Assembly: GCF_014633365.1 (NCBI RefSeq)
Contig: NC_068350.1
Location: forward strand, 1,059,001-1,123,000
From: Diospyros lotus
Taxonomy: Eukaryota > Streptophyta > Magnoliopsida > Ericales > Ebenaceae
DNA: 64,000 nucleotides
Reading direction: 5' to 3'
Shown: one piece after another, positions 11,801-26,800 of the stretch
Position numbering within the stretch: the first letter of the stretch is position 1
Layout: every line of letters begins with the position of its first letter
Notes under the pieces: model-generated
Seen by the model: the letters and a program-made list of their open reading frames with translations, nothing else
Databases searched by the model: none
Told to the model about the DNA's origin: nothing
Position numbers and translations under genes: made by a program

Positions 11801-14800
11801 AAGGGAAGAATTGTTTTGTTAGAAAAGGTAATGGAGGGAGGGAGCATAATCAACTCACCTTCCCATTATTGTGTCTAGCTTTTGAGTTAAATTGTGGCTC
11901 AATTTTGTATTTTTTTATTCTTTACTCAAAAATTTATTACATCTGTAGATATTACCTTGAACTAAAATTAAAAAAATTCTATTCATAGCTCCAGCATGTT
12001 TTAAGGTGTGTCCAACTGAAGGACATGCGTTAGATGAATTTGGAAATGGAAATAAGAATAAAGAATTAAGACACCAATTGGTTCATTCAATACGGTAGAT
12101 GGAACTTCTTATCTGTATTTAGTCATAAAGAAGTTGGACACTAATATAATGCCCAAAATGATGTGTTCTTGCTTCTAATTGATGTACAAGGATCACATTT
12201 GTGAATTATCTATCAGTTCTTTTGACTGGTTTTTAAGGTTTCTCTATGCACGCATGTGCTTGTGTGCTTCGTATAACCAAAGGTTACCCTGTCTGTTCAT
12301 TCTGGCTACATGCCCATGGTTCTGCCCTTCTTTTCTCTTTCTTCAACTTAGTGTGGCTTTGCCTGGAATTTTACCCTAGAGCATTCTTCATATGTGTTTC
12401 AATGGTACTATTGCTTGTTCTTTATGCCTATTTAGCTAAATGAAAGTCCAGTTATTTGTTGATTTTAAAGACAATGATGACACAACAACATTGCTCATTT
12501 TCCATTCATTTTTATCATTGCCTTATCTTTTGTAAGGCTTTTATACTTAGTATCAAACCTAAGTGTCTCCCACCAAGGTTTTTTTTGGTCTTTATATAAC
12601 TCTTTTGGCAACACTTGTTTTGTTCCATCTATTCTCCTCACATGAGCCTCTATTAGTCTTCTTCTCATATGATCAAATTATCTTAATCGCGTCTCTTCAT
12701 TTTATCTTATTTATTGATTTTAAAGAAGATAAGAAAAATGATGAGGCTGTTCGGATCTTGTTCTACTTACTGGTTCATTTTTGCAGTCTCATTCTACTTA
12801 AACAATACATACTAGAGTAGAATAACTGTCCATGCTTTTTATCAGGTATCTCAGTGAACAGAAGCTTCCAAAACGAATGCTAAGGATACAAAATGGCATT
12901 GGGGCAGATGATTATGACAGTACAAGTCAAGAAAATGAAGGCAGTGCTGATACTGGTGATGATTGCATAGGAAATGCAGGGGAACGCACAAGAAGGCTAG
13001 AAGGGCACAAAACTTGTCCATTTGAGAGTGGGGATTCAACAACCCAACGTTTATTTGGCCTGACATTAAATAGTGGAGATCAGGTACGACGAATACCATA
13101 CCAATGATATGAGGCTGTAAACACAACTTTTATGGTCACTTTGACTCTCTTTTTGCATTTTGTACTTTCTCCAATGCATGTTAATCTTCTCTCAGTGCTT
13201 AACTTTGCTCTCAATTGCACTGCTTCTTATTGTTTGAAATTTTGGTTTGTTGGGACCATATTATTTCAATAATAATTAGGCCAGTGTGATATATGCATGT
13301 ATCAACTGCTCTATAGCAACTTGTTTCCTCCCATATTATCTTTTTGAATCCCTTGTATGGACAGCTAACATAGGACTGAACTGTCACTGAGGAGTTAGCA
13401 ATTCATGTTAGAGGGAGGAGGGAGGAAGGAGGGAGGGAGGGAGATTGTTCATGTATTACGCATGCTGAACTGTCTGTAGTGTAGTACGCATTCCAATTTA
13501 TTTAGGTCTGTCCAATATTCTTGGAGAGGTAGGATAGGGAAAATTTGATGCAGTCAAGCTTATCAGAGATAACCTGATGCACCCTCCTGGAGGGACCTTC
13601 CTTGTAGGAATATGTTGATTAGGTTTTTGGATCATGGGGAAGTCGTCTCTCTTAGTTGGACTAGCATGAAGGTGCAACCAGAACTATGGTAATTGAACTG
13701 CTTTATCACCTAAATCCTCAGTAACCAAACCACTAGAATGTAGAACCATTGGTGTGCACCCACCATTAATAATGTCTGTTTCATTCACTTTATGAATAGT
13801 TGTTTCAGATTTATTTATAAATTATTTTTTTGTTTTAGTTAGCCAACTTTAAACCTTTTTTTGCTAATTTAAGCCAATTGAATTTCTTGTTATGTCTTTG
13901 CTGGTCTGAAATAGAAACCTTTCAGAATGAACTTCTAATCTATCATTTATCAACTGGCTGTCAGGCCTGGTCCATCTGTCATACTCTGGTTCTGGTGGTA
14001 AGTAGTGGAACAGTGTTAGAGGCATTAGTTTATAATCCATATTAAATGAAATACTACATAACATACATGTTTGCAGCATCTTAAATCCTAGTGTGATTTT
14101 TCTTGAGCTAGATGGAAATGACACAACACACCAGGCAACTCACTGGAAAATCGTGCACCATGAATCATGTTTGGTCCTTGCACTCTACCTGTTTATTTCA
14201 AAAATACCATTCATTTCTAAAAATCCCATCTTCTTGTTTGAAGTCCCGGAATGCATTCACTTAATTGTACTCTTGTTTGTTCTACTTTCATTAAACTTTA
14301 TTGATTGCTCGGGGCTGTCATTAGTTGTGCCATGTTCCCTTTCATTCTAATTTTCATATTTGTCGGTGCTATGTCTGGTTTTTTCAAATTCTAAGGCTCC
14401 GTTTTCTTTGTTGTTTTCAGCTTGTTTTGAGTTTTCAGTTTTTCAAAATACTGAAAACGCGTTTACTTTGCTATTTTCAAAAACACATTTTCGAAAACAA
14501 GAATTTTTTTTGTAAATAAAACCCAAAACAACATTTGTTTTGGGTGTTTTCAGTCAAAACTAACTGAAAACATAAAACACGGAAAACACCCCCCACCCCC
14601 AAACCCAATCTCGCAGAGCCCATCGTCTCTCTCTCTCTCTCTCCTATCTTTTGTCGTTTCTCCTCTCTTCTTGCTACTGTCGACCTCCCCTGCCACCACC
14701 GCCGTTGACTCCACCTCTTTCCTCCTTCATCCTCCATCGCCAGTGGCCACATGAAGCTGGCGATGATGGCTTCATGATGCCTATGGTGGCTTGGTAGACG

Positions 14801-17800
14801 ACGACTATGGCAGAGCAAGCGGGCGATGATGGCTTGATGACTGCTGGCTAGCCAAGCAACATCCAAACAACTGCCAGCCGACCAAGCAACATCCAAACGA
14901 CGGCCGATGGCCATGAAACCATCGGCCACGGTGGCCGGTGGCGACTGATTGCGTTTTTGAGGTTTGGATGAAAATTAAAAATCAGATCTATCAAAATCTA
15001 GTCGTTAAATCTATCTCATTTTTGTGTATGTTAACTCTCTTGGCTTGACCTTTCTAATGGTGGGCTTTGATTGTGTGAATCTCCAGCTGGCGATAGTCGC
15101 CAACGACAGAGAAGAAGCAGGCGTTGGAGAGAATAGAAAAAGGAAAAAGAAAAGAAGAAAACAAAAGAAAAATTATTCTTAAATTTAGAAAATAAAATTA
15201 TATATTTACTTAAAATTTTAAAAATGTAGTATATATATTATAATTAAAAATATATATTGGGTATAGTATATTAGTAAGTGTATTATACATATTATGTATT
15301 ATAATATTTAATATAAAATGTTATATTAAAAAGAGTTGATTTTATTATTTAATAATTTATTTTTTTTTTAAAATCTTAAAATAGACACTCAAAACACAAA
15401 ACTAAAAATGAATTTAAAACTCAAAACTGAAATACGAAGAGAACACCACCTAAGGTTTTGAAACATATACAGGCACGTGACTATACACGTGTCACATAAA
15501 TTTTAAAAACACTGCATATTGTATCCCTTCCTCTAATTGGTTTCCTACTTGTCTTCTAGCTTTTCTCTAGGAAATTTTCTATTTTGGAATAATGCAATTA
15601 CTAATAATGGTAGCTTCTTGATTGTTGTTTTTGTCCAATTTTCATGCTCGTAGCAGTTAAAATGGAACATTTTTTTCAAAGTTATGATGATGATGTTCGT
15701 TGACATAATCTGAAGTCTATGCTGATGGTTGGATATCTAAATATTTTCACACTTTCGAAAGCCCCCAGTTGCCATGAAACTGTGTCTATCACTTTTGTTT
15801 GCATATGTGTGGCATCCATTTTCTAAGAAGCTTGGGTGCAGACATGAGGCAAAGTATCAGAGGGAGATATTTTACATGTAGAAAAGAAAGGAAACGGTGT
15901 ATCATTTTTTCCATTGTTAGCAGTGCCGGACTTGAGATTTGGGGGCCCTGAGGCGAAATGTAAAAATGGGCCCCCGAATCATAGAGTAGATTTAAATTTT
16001 CTTTTGCCAGATTCATCCAACATCAATAAAGCCAAGTTAGCCAACATCAATAAAATAGACATAGGCAAGCTATCAAATAATCCAAATCTTCGAATATATC
16101 ACAAACAAAATGAAATGAAAATGATTCGTGAAAGAGAAACTAACGGCTGAAAGTGAAAGTTGAAGCTAAGCTAAGTAGATCTAGATTCTTTGGAGAAGCA
16201 GATTTGCTTCAAGGATCGGACCGAATCTGAGGCAGCAAGCGGTCAAGCTGAAGCGACTGTCGACTGAGAGCGAGGCAGCAAGGAGCAAGCCACCGGTGAT
16301 CGGCCACGAGGGCGAGCTACTGCCGACGCCGACCGAGCAGCAAGAGGCGAGAAAGCGAGGGCGAAGGGTGACGATCCGACGGAGTAGCAAAAGGAGAGAG
16401 AGGCAGCTAGAGGCGAGAGCGAGGGCGAGCCACTGACCGACCGATGGTGAAGGCGAGGCGCGAGGATGAGGACGACGGAGGGACTTACAGAGCGACTGAG
16501 CGAGAGAGGGCTGCGAAAGCGAGAGAGGGCTGCGAAAGCGAGAGCGAGAGGGCGAGAAGGGCAGGGGCGAACGCGAAGCTTCGAGGGGGAGGGGGAAACC
16601 GTGGGCGGCTGGGCCCTTACCAAAAAGGGGGGTTCCAATTTATGGGCCCCCAAATACATTAATTTTCATGGGCCCTGAGGTAGCTGCCTCACGGGCCTCA
16701 TGGAAGGTCTGGCCTTGATTGTTAGTAGCATGAGACTTACAGAGTTTAGTACTAAGCAGACTAGGATTCCATCGTGTCATACTTTGTACAACGGAAATGC
16801 TACAACTCAGCATTGGGCATCTTTGGTTGGTGAGGTTAAGTAATGAGGAAAGCAGTGGTGAGTAGTTGTTCCTGGCGACAATTTCTGAGGATAAGAATGT
16901 ATGAGTCTTTCAAGGAGTATTGTTTACCGGCCATAAGCTCAAGATTTTGTTACTGTAGTCTATTCTATCAGTTAATTATGTTTACCTTTCTGGTTCTCCC
17001 CATGTATTTTTCATGGGGGTGGGGGTGGGGGTGGTGAAGGGAGCTTTTCTGTCATGCTTTCTCTCTTCTTGAATGATTATCGGTCGTTGGATTTCCAATC
17101 TTTAATCCTCATGACCTTGATGATTTTATATTTGATCAGTGTTTTAAATTTAAGTTTGAACATCTGATACACTTTGTATTCCTTAGGCTGGAAATTACTT
17201 TATGAATTCTTATATGTGCTTTTCTATAGGTAATGGCCAAGCCAGTCATCTACAATAATTTTCAGTTGTTAAACTATAAGGAAAAAGTAAGATGATGGTC
17301 TCAGCATTTTTATCAATGAGTATATTTTTACTGACTGGCTGCTGAGAATTTGACTGGGATATGTTGCCTCATCTATATTGGGACATATAAACAACAACAA
17401 CAACAACATATCCAGCCTTTATCCCACTATGTGGGGTCGACTACATGAATTCTAGACTTCCATGTATTTCTGTCTTTTGTCATATCCTCATTTAGATCCA
17501 TATATTTCATATCAAATTTTAATGTCTCTCCCAAAGTCTTCTTGGGTCTACCTCTACCTCTTTTTGTGACTAATTGTTCCATTTTATCAACTCTCCTCAC
17601 AGGAGCGTCTCTTAGTCTCCTTCTCACATGACCAAACCATCTTAGTCTAGTCTCTCTCATCTTCTCCTCGATTGGCACTACTCCTACCTTATTACGAATA
17701 ACTTCATTTCTAATTTTATCCTTTCTTGTATGTCCGCACATCCATCTTAACATCCTCATCTCCGCTACACTCGTCTTTTGCTCATGCTGGTATTTGACTG

Positions 17801-20800
17801 CCCAACATTCTGAGCCATACAGCAAGACTGGTCTTATAGCTGTCCTATAAAATTTTCCTTTCAATTTTAATGGGATTTTACCATCACATAACACCCCCGA
17901 TGCATTTCTCCATTTTAGCCAACCTGACTTAATTCTATGTGCGACATCCTCGTGGATTTCTCCATCTTTTTGAATTACTGATCCCAAATATTGAAAATGG
18001 TCTTTTCTTTGGAAGATTTGGTCTTCTAATTTTATTATAACATCATCCATTCTTGCATTTTTACTAAATTTGCATTCCATATATTTTGTTTTTTTTCTAC
18101 TTAATTTAAATCCCTTAGATTCTAAATTGCTTCTCCACAACTCAAGCTTAGTGTTCACGCCTCCTTTTGTTTCATCCACCAACACTATGTCGTCTGCAAA
18201 TAGCATACACCATGGCACATCTGTCTGAATATCTTTAGTGAGTTCATCCATTACTAGGGCAAATAAGTATGGACTTAGTGCAGAACCTTGGTGCAGTCCT
18301 ATTGTAGTTGTAAATGGTTCAGTATCCCCTCCGCATGTTCTGACCCTTGTTTCTACACCATGATACATGTCCTTAAGGGCTTGTATATAGGTTATTTTGA
18401 CTCATTTCTTCTCTAAAACTCTCCATAATACTTCTCTAGGGACCCTATCATAGGCCTTTTCTAGATCTATAAACACCATATGTAGGTCTTTCTGATGATC
18501 TCGATACCTTTCCATTAATCGCCTCAGTAAATATATAGCTTCCATTGTTGACCTATCAGGCATGAAACCAAACTGATTTTCTGACACATTTGTTTCCTTT
18601 CTGAGCCTCTGTTCTATTACTCTCTCCCAGAGTTTCATGGTATGACTCATTAACTTAATTCCTTTATAATTTTCACAGTTTTGAACATCTCATTTGTTCT
18701 TGTATATAGGAACCAAAGTACTCTTCCTCCACTCATCTGGCATCTTTTTTGATTTATGGATGGCGTTAAATAGTTGCGTTAGCCAGGAGATGCCCTCTTC
18801 TCCCATGCATTTCCATGCTTCTATTGGTATATTATCTGGTCCCACTGCCTTATGATTTTTCATCTTTTTTAATGCTTGCCTTATTTCATTTGAACTTATG
18901 CATCGATAGAATGTGTAGCTCACATTCCCTTCGGAGTTACTAAGATGTCCCAACCTAACTCTTGTGTCACCACCATCATTGAATAATTTTGTGAAATACT
19001 CATTCCATCTCTCCTTAATCGCTCCCTCATTTACTAAAACATTTTGATTGTCATCTTTTATGCATTTCACTTGATTTAAATCCCGTGTTTTTCTTTCTCT
19101 TGCTTTAGCTAATTTATATATATCCCTTTCTCCATCTTTTGTATCAAGTCGTTTATATAGATTCTCATATGCTTTTGACCTTGCTTCACTAACAGCTCTT
19201 TTTGCTACCTTTTTTGCTTCTTTATAATTTTTTTGATTTTCTTCATTGTTGCATTGATATACCGCCTTATAGCAAGTTTTCTTATTTTTAATTTTCAATT
19301 GTACCTCTTCATTCCACCACCAAGACTCCTTAAGGTTAGGGCTCTACCATTTGTCTCTCCAAGGACTACCTTTGCCGTGCTTCTCAAAGCATTAGCCATT
19401 TCTTTCCACATTTGGTTTGTCTGTCTTTCTCCATTCCATTCCCTTCTACCCCTTAATTTTTCTTTGAAGATTAGTTGTTTCTCCCCTTTTAAATTCCACC
19501 ACCTGATTCTTGGATTTTGTTTTATGTGATTTTTTCTCTTCTAATTTCTTACTTGGACGTCAAGTACTAGAAGTCTATGTTGAGTAGTCAAACACTCTCC
19601 CGGTATCACCTTACAATTCCTACAACATAACCGATCCTCTTGTCTCATGAGGAAGTAATCTATTTGGGTGCTTGATGTGATATTTTTATATGTGATTAAG
19701 TGTTCGTCCCGTTTTTTGAACCTAATATTGGTTATAATGAGCCCATATGCCATAGCAAAATCTAGGATAGATTTACCCTCATTATTAATTTCCCCGAATC
19801 CATACCCTCCGTGTACCTCTCTATATCCGTTTCCGTCTCTACCCACGTGCCCATTTAAGTCACCTCCTATAATCACTTTCTCTCTTCTTGGTATCATTTG
19901 TATGAGTCCCTCTAGGTCCTCCCAGAATTTTGCTTTTATCTCATCACCTAACCCCGCTTGTGGTGCATATGTACTAAAGATATTCATAGTCATTCTTCTT
20001 AGACTAATCTTCACCATAATAATCTTATCCTCTATTCTCTTTACATCCACTACCTCATCTATTAAGCTTTTATTCATAATAATCCCCACTCCATTTTTCG
20101 CTCGATCAGTTCCTGTGTACCATATTTTATATCCAGCTTCTGATAAAGTTTTTACTTTTTTCCCTACGCATCTCGTCTCTTGAAGGCACATAATATTAAT
20201 TTTTCTCCGAATCATCACATCCACCACTTCCATAGCTTTGCCTGTTAATGTTCCTATGTTCCATGACCCAATCCTTAATCTATGATTTTGTTTTTGGCCT
20301 TGACTTTGGATTTGATTTTGTTTTTGGCCTTGACTTTGAATTTGATTTTGTTTTTGATTTTGATTTTGGTTTTGATTTTGGTTTTGGTTTTGATTTTGGA
20401 CTAGCTTCTTTACCCACATCCGTCCAAGCAAATGCAAGAACCCTTGCTCATTTATCACTACATCCGGGCGCCGATGCAGCGGCTCTAGCTCACTTGTCAC
20501 TACACGGGGGCAGTGTAGCGCGTCGCTATGAAGGGTTACGCCCACGCCCAAACGATTTTTCATAATTTGTCTAGAGTTCATGTTTTGGATTCGACTAAGT
20601 TTTACGTTGGCTGTCGGCTACCTAACACAACCCTCCTCCTTTATCCGGGCTTGGGACCGACAGTGGATAACATCCCCAGGCTGAGTTTGGGACATATAAA
20701 TTGACATAATTTTGTTTATTCTCATGTCATGCATTTATGACAAGAAACCAAAGAGCACAAACCAATCTGTTTTAAGCAAGTGGCTTTATAGTGTTCTTTA

Positions 20801-23800
20801 TTTGGTTACTCTGGTTTTATCTATTTATTTCAAATATTAATGGGATATTTTTCCAATGGTAGCAAGACTTAGATGCCTTCTTGCCTTTCAGAAAGTTTAA
20901 GCCTAAAACTAATGTCCATTGTATTTGCAGGAATTATCAAATCTCAAACTTCACTCAAAATCTCTTTTGCATAAGTCGAATTCTCAAAGGTTGCGAGGAC
21001 TACCCATTGGTTACAGACCTGTTCATGTTGAATGGAGAGACCTTGACAAGTGCAACGTTTGCCATATGGATGAGGTGCAGAGCCACTTTCCTCTTTTCAT
21101 CTACTGTTAACCTTGAATGAATGTTTTTATTGCAATATAAAGGAAGTTTTGCTTTTTATTTGTTTTTTGCTTCGTTATTCTGGTATAGTTTTCCCTATCT
21201 TCCTACTTCTTACTCTATAGTGTTTTCCTCATTGTAAATGGCCATATGTGACGTATATCCTTATGTTTTCAGGAATATGAAAATAATGTGTTTCTGCAGT
21301 GTGACAAGTGTCGGATGATGGTAAGGCCTTAATTTGCATGATTGCTAGTTCAAATGGACCTTTTGGTGATATTGGATTCTACTGTTAGTAGTTGTTTAAG
21401 ATGTCTAGCTTATCATGTCCTGGAAACCTAATTTCTTTTTGAACTCCATGTCCTCTATTTTTCAGCAACAGCCAATGGTTGAAGGTCTAGAATTAATGTA
21501 GCTGACCCGCCCAGTGGGATTAAGGCTTGCAGTTGTTGTTTTAGTATTATTCAGCATGATCAATTAAAGTTTTGTGAAATACGTTTTCCTTTGTTGATGT
21601 TTGTGATAGTATTTTTCTGACATCTTAACATTCTTCTTTTTGTTCTTTTTTTGAATTCTCAAAATATGGATGTTTACATGCATATGGGAATCAAGCAATT
21701 TTGTTTTCATGAATTAATTATTGAGAGGGGAAAGGGCACATGGGTTGCTCTTGAAAACATAAGGATATAAGTAATTTTGTTTCCATGAATTAATATTGTC
21801 AACGTCCTAATCTTAGATTGCTAAACAACTTTATGTACTGTTGTATGCACCTTGGTTGCACCATAATTTGACAAATAGTTATGTTTCTATTTTCAGGTCC
21901 ATGCTAAGTGCTATGGTGAAACAGAACCAGTTGATGGAATACTTTGGTTCTGTAACTTGTGTCGTCCAGGGGCCCCCGAGGTTCCCCCAGCCTGCTGCCT
22001 TTGTCCTGTCACAGGTAGCTAGAGAGTTCATTAATCCATTTTTCATTTTTCTTGGTTTTTTTTTTCCTCTCCCCTTGCCAATTTCAATTTTATTTTGTGT
22101 GGTATTATTGTTTATAATAATTGATTCTGAAATTAACTTATTTTCCCCAGGAGGCGCTATGAAGCCGACAACTGATGGACGCTGGGCTCATCTTTCTTGT
22201 GCCATATGGATACCAGGTTTCTGAATGTGTGGGGAAAATCTTGTTTTCCTCTGTAGCATCTTGTTGTAATAATCGCACAACACTCTTTCTCTCAATGACA
22301 CTCGCACTCACAACAAATCTCTCCCACAGAATCACTTAGCTCTCTAATACCGCAAGAATTAATGTAACACAAGAAAAGAAGAACACCAACACATTTATCT
22401 TGGTTTGGTCCTTTAAAAAGACCTACATCCAGATTGCCCAAGGCACTTATATCCACTATCTTGAATGAAAAACTAAGGATTACATGCACTATAACTCTCA
22501 CCAGCTTTATACCCAGGACTGCAGCTAGTTTCCCTTACCCAAGAATACAAAGATATACCCTCTTAGTTCTTAAGTAAAACCTTGCGCATACTCCTCTCAC
22601 CTTCTCATCCCAAGACAGTACAATCCCACCTACGATGCCTCACACCCGACCTGTATTTATACATTATAGAGGCGGTAAAATTGAAAGCTAACAAACCCAG
22701 TAGTTACAACCAACTAACCAGACTTTAAACCGCTAACTAACCCTTTTAGAAACAAACCTTCTAGAATAACACAAGTGATATACAAATGCTAACAATATAA
22801 AACCCTCCAGAGATAACCCAAAGCTAATCTAATACAAGTGATTACAACAAATTCTCCACCCACTTGATTTGATTTGCTTCCTTAGGATATTCTTATCTGC
22901 TACTTGTATCTTCACGTGCTGCCTTGATTCTGCTTCTGATCTGACGGAATCAATTTCAATATCTCCAAGCATTGCTTTAGCTTTGAAACTGGAACAACCT
23001 TTGTAAAAGTATCTGCTGCATTTTCCTCACTTGAAACTTTGGTTAGTATAACAGTTTTCTTTTCAATAACTTGTCTGATAAAATGATATCTTATATCTAT
23101 ATGTTTTGTTCTTTTATGATGAGCTTGGTTTTTAGACAAATGTATTGCACTTTGACTATCACACATCAAAGTAGTCTTAACTTCTACTCCTAGAATCTCA
23201 CTTACTAATCCTTTTAGCCACAAAGCCTCGTTAAATGCATCTGAAAGGGCTATGTATTCTGCTTTGGTAGTTGATAGGGCTACCACATGTTGGAGACTTG
23301 ATTTCCAACTAATAGCGGAGTTCCATAACCTAAAAACGTAATCGTTTGTGGACCTCCACTTATCAATATTTGCAGCATAATCTGCATCAACATAACCTAG
23401 GAATAAAGGCTGATCTTCTAGACTTTCACCACTATAAGACAAAGCATAATCAATGGATCCTTTTAGATATTTGCACATCCATTCAATAGCTAACCAATGA
23501 AGCTTACCTGGATTAGCCATGAATCGACTTATGACACTCATTCCATGTGCCAAGTTAGGTCTTGAGCAGGCCATACCATACATTAAGCTGCCTACTGCAC
23601 TTGAGTATGGTATATTTGCCATCTCCTTCCTTTCTTCCTCATTCTTTGGAGACTGATCAGAGGACAATTTAAAATGGGATGCAAAAGGCACACTTACAGC
23701 CTTTGCATTTATCATTCCAAACCTAGATAACAACTTTGCTAAGTATGATTTTTGAGATAGATATATTTTCCTATGTTGCTTATCCCTAGAAATCTCTATC

Positions 23801-26800
23801 CCTAGGATTTCCTTGGCCTCACCTAATTCCTTCATCTCAAACGCAGCTTTCAGCCTTTGCTTAAGAAGTTGGATTTCACTTGTGGATTGACTTGCAATGA
23901 GCATGTCATCCTTATATAACAATAGATAGATGGAACTACTAGGTGTAACATGTTTAAAATATATACAACAATCATAGGAACTCCTTTGATAACCTTGGTT
24001 TATCATAACCGAATCAAATTTTTGGTACCATTGTCTTGGGGACTCTTTAAGTCCATATAGTGATTTCCTAAGGAGGCACACTTTCTCCACCTCTCCCTTA
24101 GCTTCAAAGCCCTTTGGTTGGTCCATATAAATTCTCTCTTCAAGGTCTCCATAAAGGAAGGCAATTGTGACATCCATCTATTCTAAATGACGGTTTAATT
24201 TAGTTGTGATGGCCAATAACACCCTTATAGAAGTGTGCCTTACTATAAGGGAAAAAACTTCATTGAAATCTGTTCTTGGGACTTGGGTAAAGCCTCTAGC
24301 AACTAACCTAGTTTTGTACCTACGCTTAAAATTTTCTCCAGCCCCTTCCTTGATTTTAAACAACCATTTGCAGCCAACTACCCGCTGCCCTTTAGGTTTC
24401 TCCACCAGTTTCCAAGTCTAGTTTTTCTTAAGGGAAGATAACTCAGACTGCATGGCTTCAACCCACTTATCAGCATCCTTAGCAGACACTGCTTGCTCAT
24501 ATGTAAGTGGTTCTTCACTTGCTATTTTAGAAGCACTAATTAGGGCATAGGCTACTAAATTTGAGTAGCCACATCTTTGAGGTGGCTTGCGAACTCTAGG
24601 CTGCCGGTCCTTAGCCACACTATACCTATTTGGGTTTGGTTGGTCTACTATGCTTGAGTCCACCTCACTGTCATCCTCATCTCCTTCAAATTGGGATGAT
24701 TCATGGCCGTGGATGGAGATTGATTTATTATATGGGCTGCTGTTGCGACAGCTTCTCCCCAAAATGTTTTAGACAAATTTGCATAGGTTAACATGCATCT
24801 AACCCTCTCTAAGAGGGTTTTATTCATCCTTTCTGCAACACCATTTTGCCTAGGATTTTCGGGTGCGGTTAGATGTCTAATAATGCCCCATCCTTACACA
24901 TTTGATTGAAATCCTTATTACAAAAGTCTAACTCGTTATCCGTTCTAATAACCTTAATTTTCTTGCCTTTTTGATTTTCCGCCATAACCTTCCATGCTAA
25001 AAAACTTTCAAATGTATTATCTTTTGACTTTAGGACGTATACCCATAACATTCTAGAGAAGTCATCTATAATTGAGAGAAAATATCTAGAGCCACCATGA
25101 GATTCAGTTTGAGCTGGACCCCATAAATCTGAGTGAATATAGTCTTAGGGTTCTTTTGAAGAATGTATTGCTGATTTACTAAATTTTACCTTTGCTGCTT
25201 TACCATATATACAAGACTCACACTTGCCTAAGCCTATGGTTTGTCCTAAATCCAATATACCTTGTTTTGAGAGTTCTCTAAGGCCCTGCTCACTGATATG
25301 AGACATTCGTAAATGCCATTGAGTTTCCTTAGATTTGGGTTTAGGGCTTATAGACGTAGCTTCACCACATAATGTGGTAGCCTGTAAAAGATAAATTCCA
25401 TTTCTTAATTCAGCCTTCATACACACTAAAGACCCTTTAGTTATTTTAACAACTCCTCCTTCACCTTTAAACTTTAAGCCATTTCTATCCAGCTCCCCTA
25501 GAGAGATCAAATTTCTCTTTAATTTTGGAATATACCTAACGGTAGTGAGGGTTTTATAAGAGCCATCATGCAATTTTAGCCTAATGTCTCCTATCCCTTT
25601 TACCTCACATTCATGGTCATTACCTAGTAAGACCTTACCTCCATTAGAATTCTTTAAGTTTTGCAACTAGTGACGTTTTGGAGTCATGTGAAAGGAGCAA
25701 CCTGAGTCTAGAACCCATTCTTGTCTCTCTGCACTTTCACTTACAACTAAAGCTTCAGAACTATCATAACCACTATCACAAAAATTCACCTCTTTTCCTG
25801 AACTCTCCTTCTCGGCTAGATCCATTTTCCTCTTTGGATACATCCTCTTAATATAGCCTTCTTGTTGACAGTAATAACATTTTATTGGCCATTTTCCATT
25901 CCTAGATTTAGACCTTGACTTGCCCTTATTTTTTTGATCTCTTCTAGTGTTTCTTGATCTTGCTATTAAAGCCTCACCGGGGTTGGATTTACTGTCCATC
26001 TTAATCCTTAATTCTTTAGAATTTAATGCCCCTATTACATCTTCTAAAGAAAGTTTGTCGCTACCGTTTTGGAGAATATCCACAAAGTTTTCATAAGACT
26101 TAGGTAATGAATATAGAAGAACTAGGGCCTTGTCTTCGTCATCATACTTCACATCTATGTTTTCTAAATCTAAACATAGTTTGTTAAAGTCATCTAAATG
26201 CTACTGAAGCTTTTGATTATCATGCATTTTAAGATTAAAGAACCTGGCCTTGAGGAATAACCGACTGGATAATGTTTTCTTGAGATAAAGATCTTCCAGT
26301 CTTTTTCAGATTTCGGCTGCTGACTTTAACTTTGATACTTCCCTTAGAACTTTGTTTCCAAGGCTCAGAATCAGGAGGCTGTAAGCCTTTTTCTTGATCT
26401 CCGCCTAAGTCTCTTTCTGCGCAACAGTTAGAGCTGGTGTCTCGGTTTCGGGTGACGTACTGATTGCCTCTGGTTCCAGCACCCCTTCTAGGCCTTGGCT
26501 GCAGAGGAACGCTTCCATCTTGATCCTCCATAGGCCAACGTCATTAGACCCATTGAACTTGTTAATGTCGTACCTTGATGCAGTTGGCGCCATCTTGGTT
26601 TGAGCCTTTGATTCTGCCTCCTGAGGTTTCTTGAAGAATCTTGAACCATATATCTTGGTTCGGTCCTTTAACAAGACCTACTTCCAGACTGCCTGAGGCA
26701 CTTATATCCACTGTCTTGAATGAAAAACTAAGGATTACATGCACTATAACTCTCACCAGCTTTATACCCAGGACTGCAGCAAGTTTCCCTTACCCAAGAA

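Larger units (their letters stand above)
17392..20686 (-). mobile_element. RTE-clade LINE, near full length, in ATX intron 7
   Basis: About 3.3 kb on the minus strand with a (GTT)n 3' tail at the left (ACAACAACAACAACA). A perfect 14-bp TSD, TTGGGACATATAAA, lies at 17378-17391 and 20687-20700. Coding order from the right is Q/N-rich N-terminus, endonuclease, linker, reverse transcriptase, C-terminal zinc-finger-like region. It is better preserved than the copy in intron 4, with longer open frames and an intact FADD motif, so it is probably the younger insertion. Confidence 0.93.

Noticed and set aside
14477..14929. 150-codon minus-strand frame in the Tourist-like element
   Set aside because: Repetitive composition (repeated [13 protein letters not shown] units) and no match to the PIF transposase or its Myb-like partner.
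16243..16678. Arginine- or serine-rich open frames in the hAT element
   Set aside because: Frames open on both strands of a GC-rich low-complexity stretch, with no recognisable protein.
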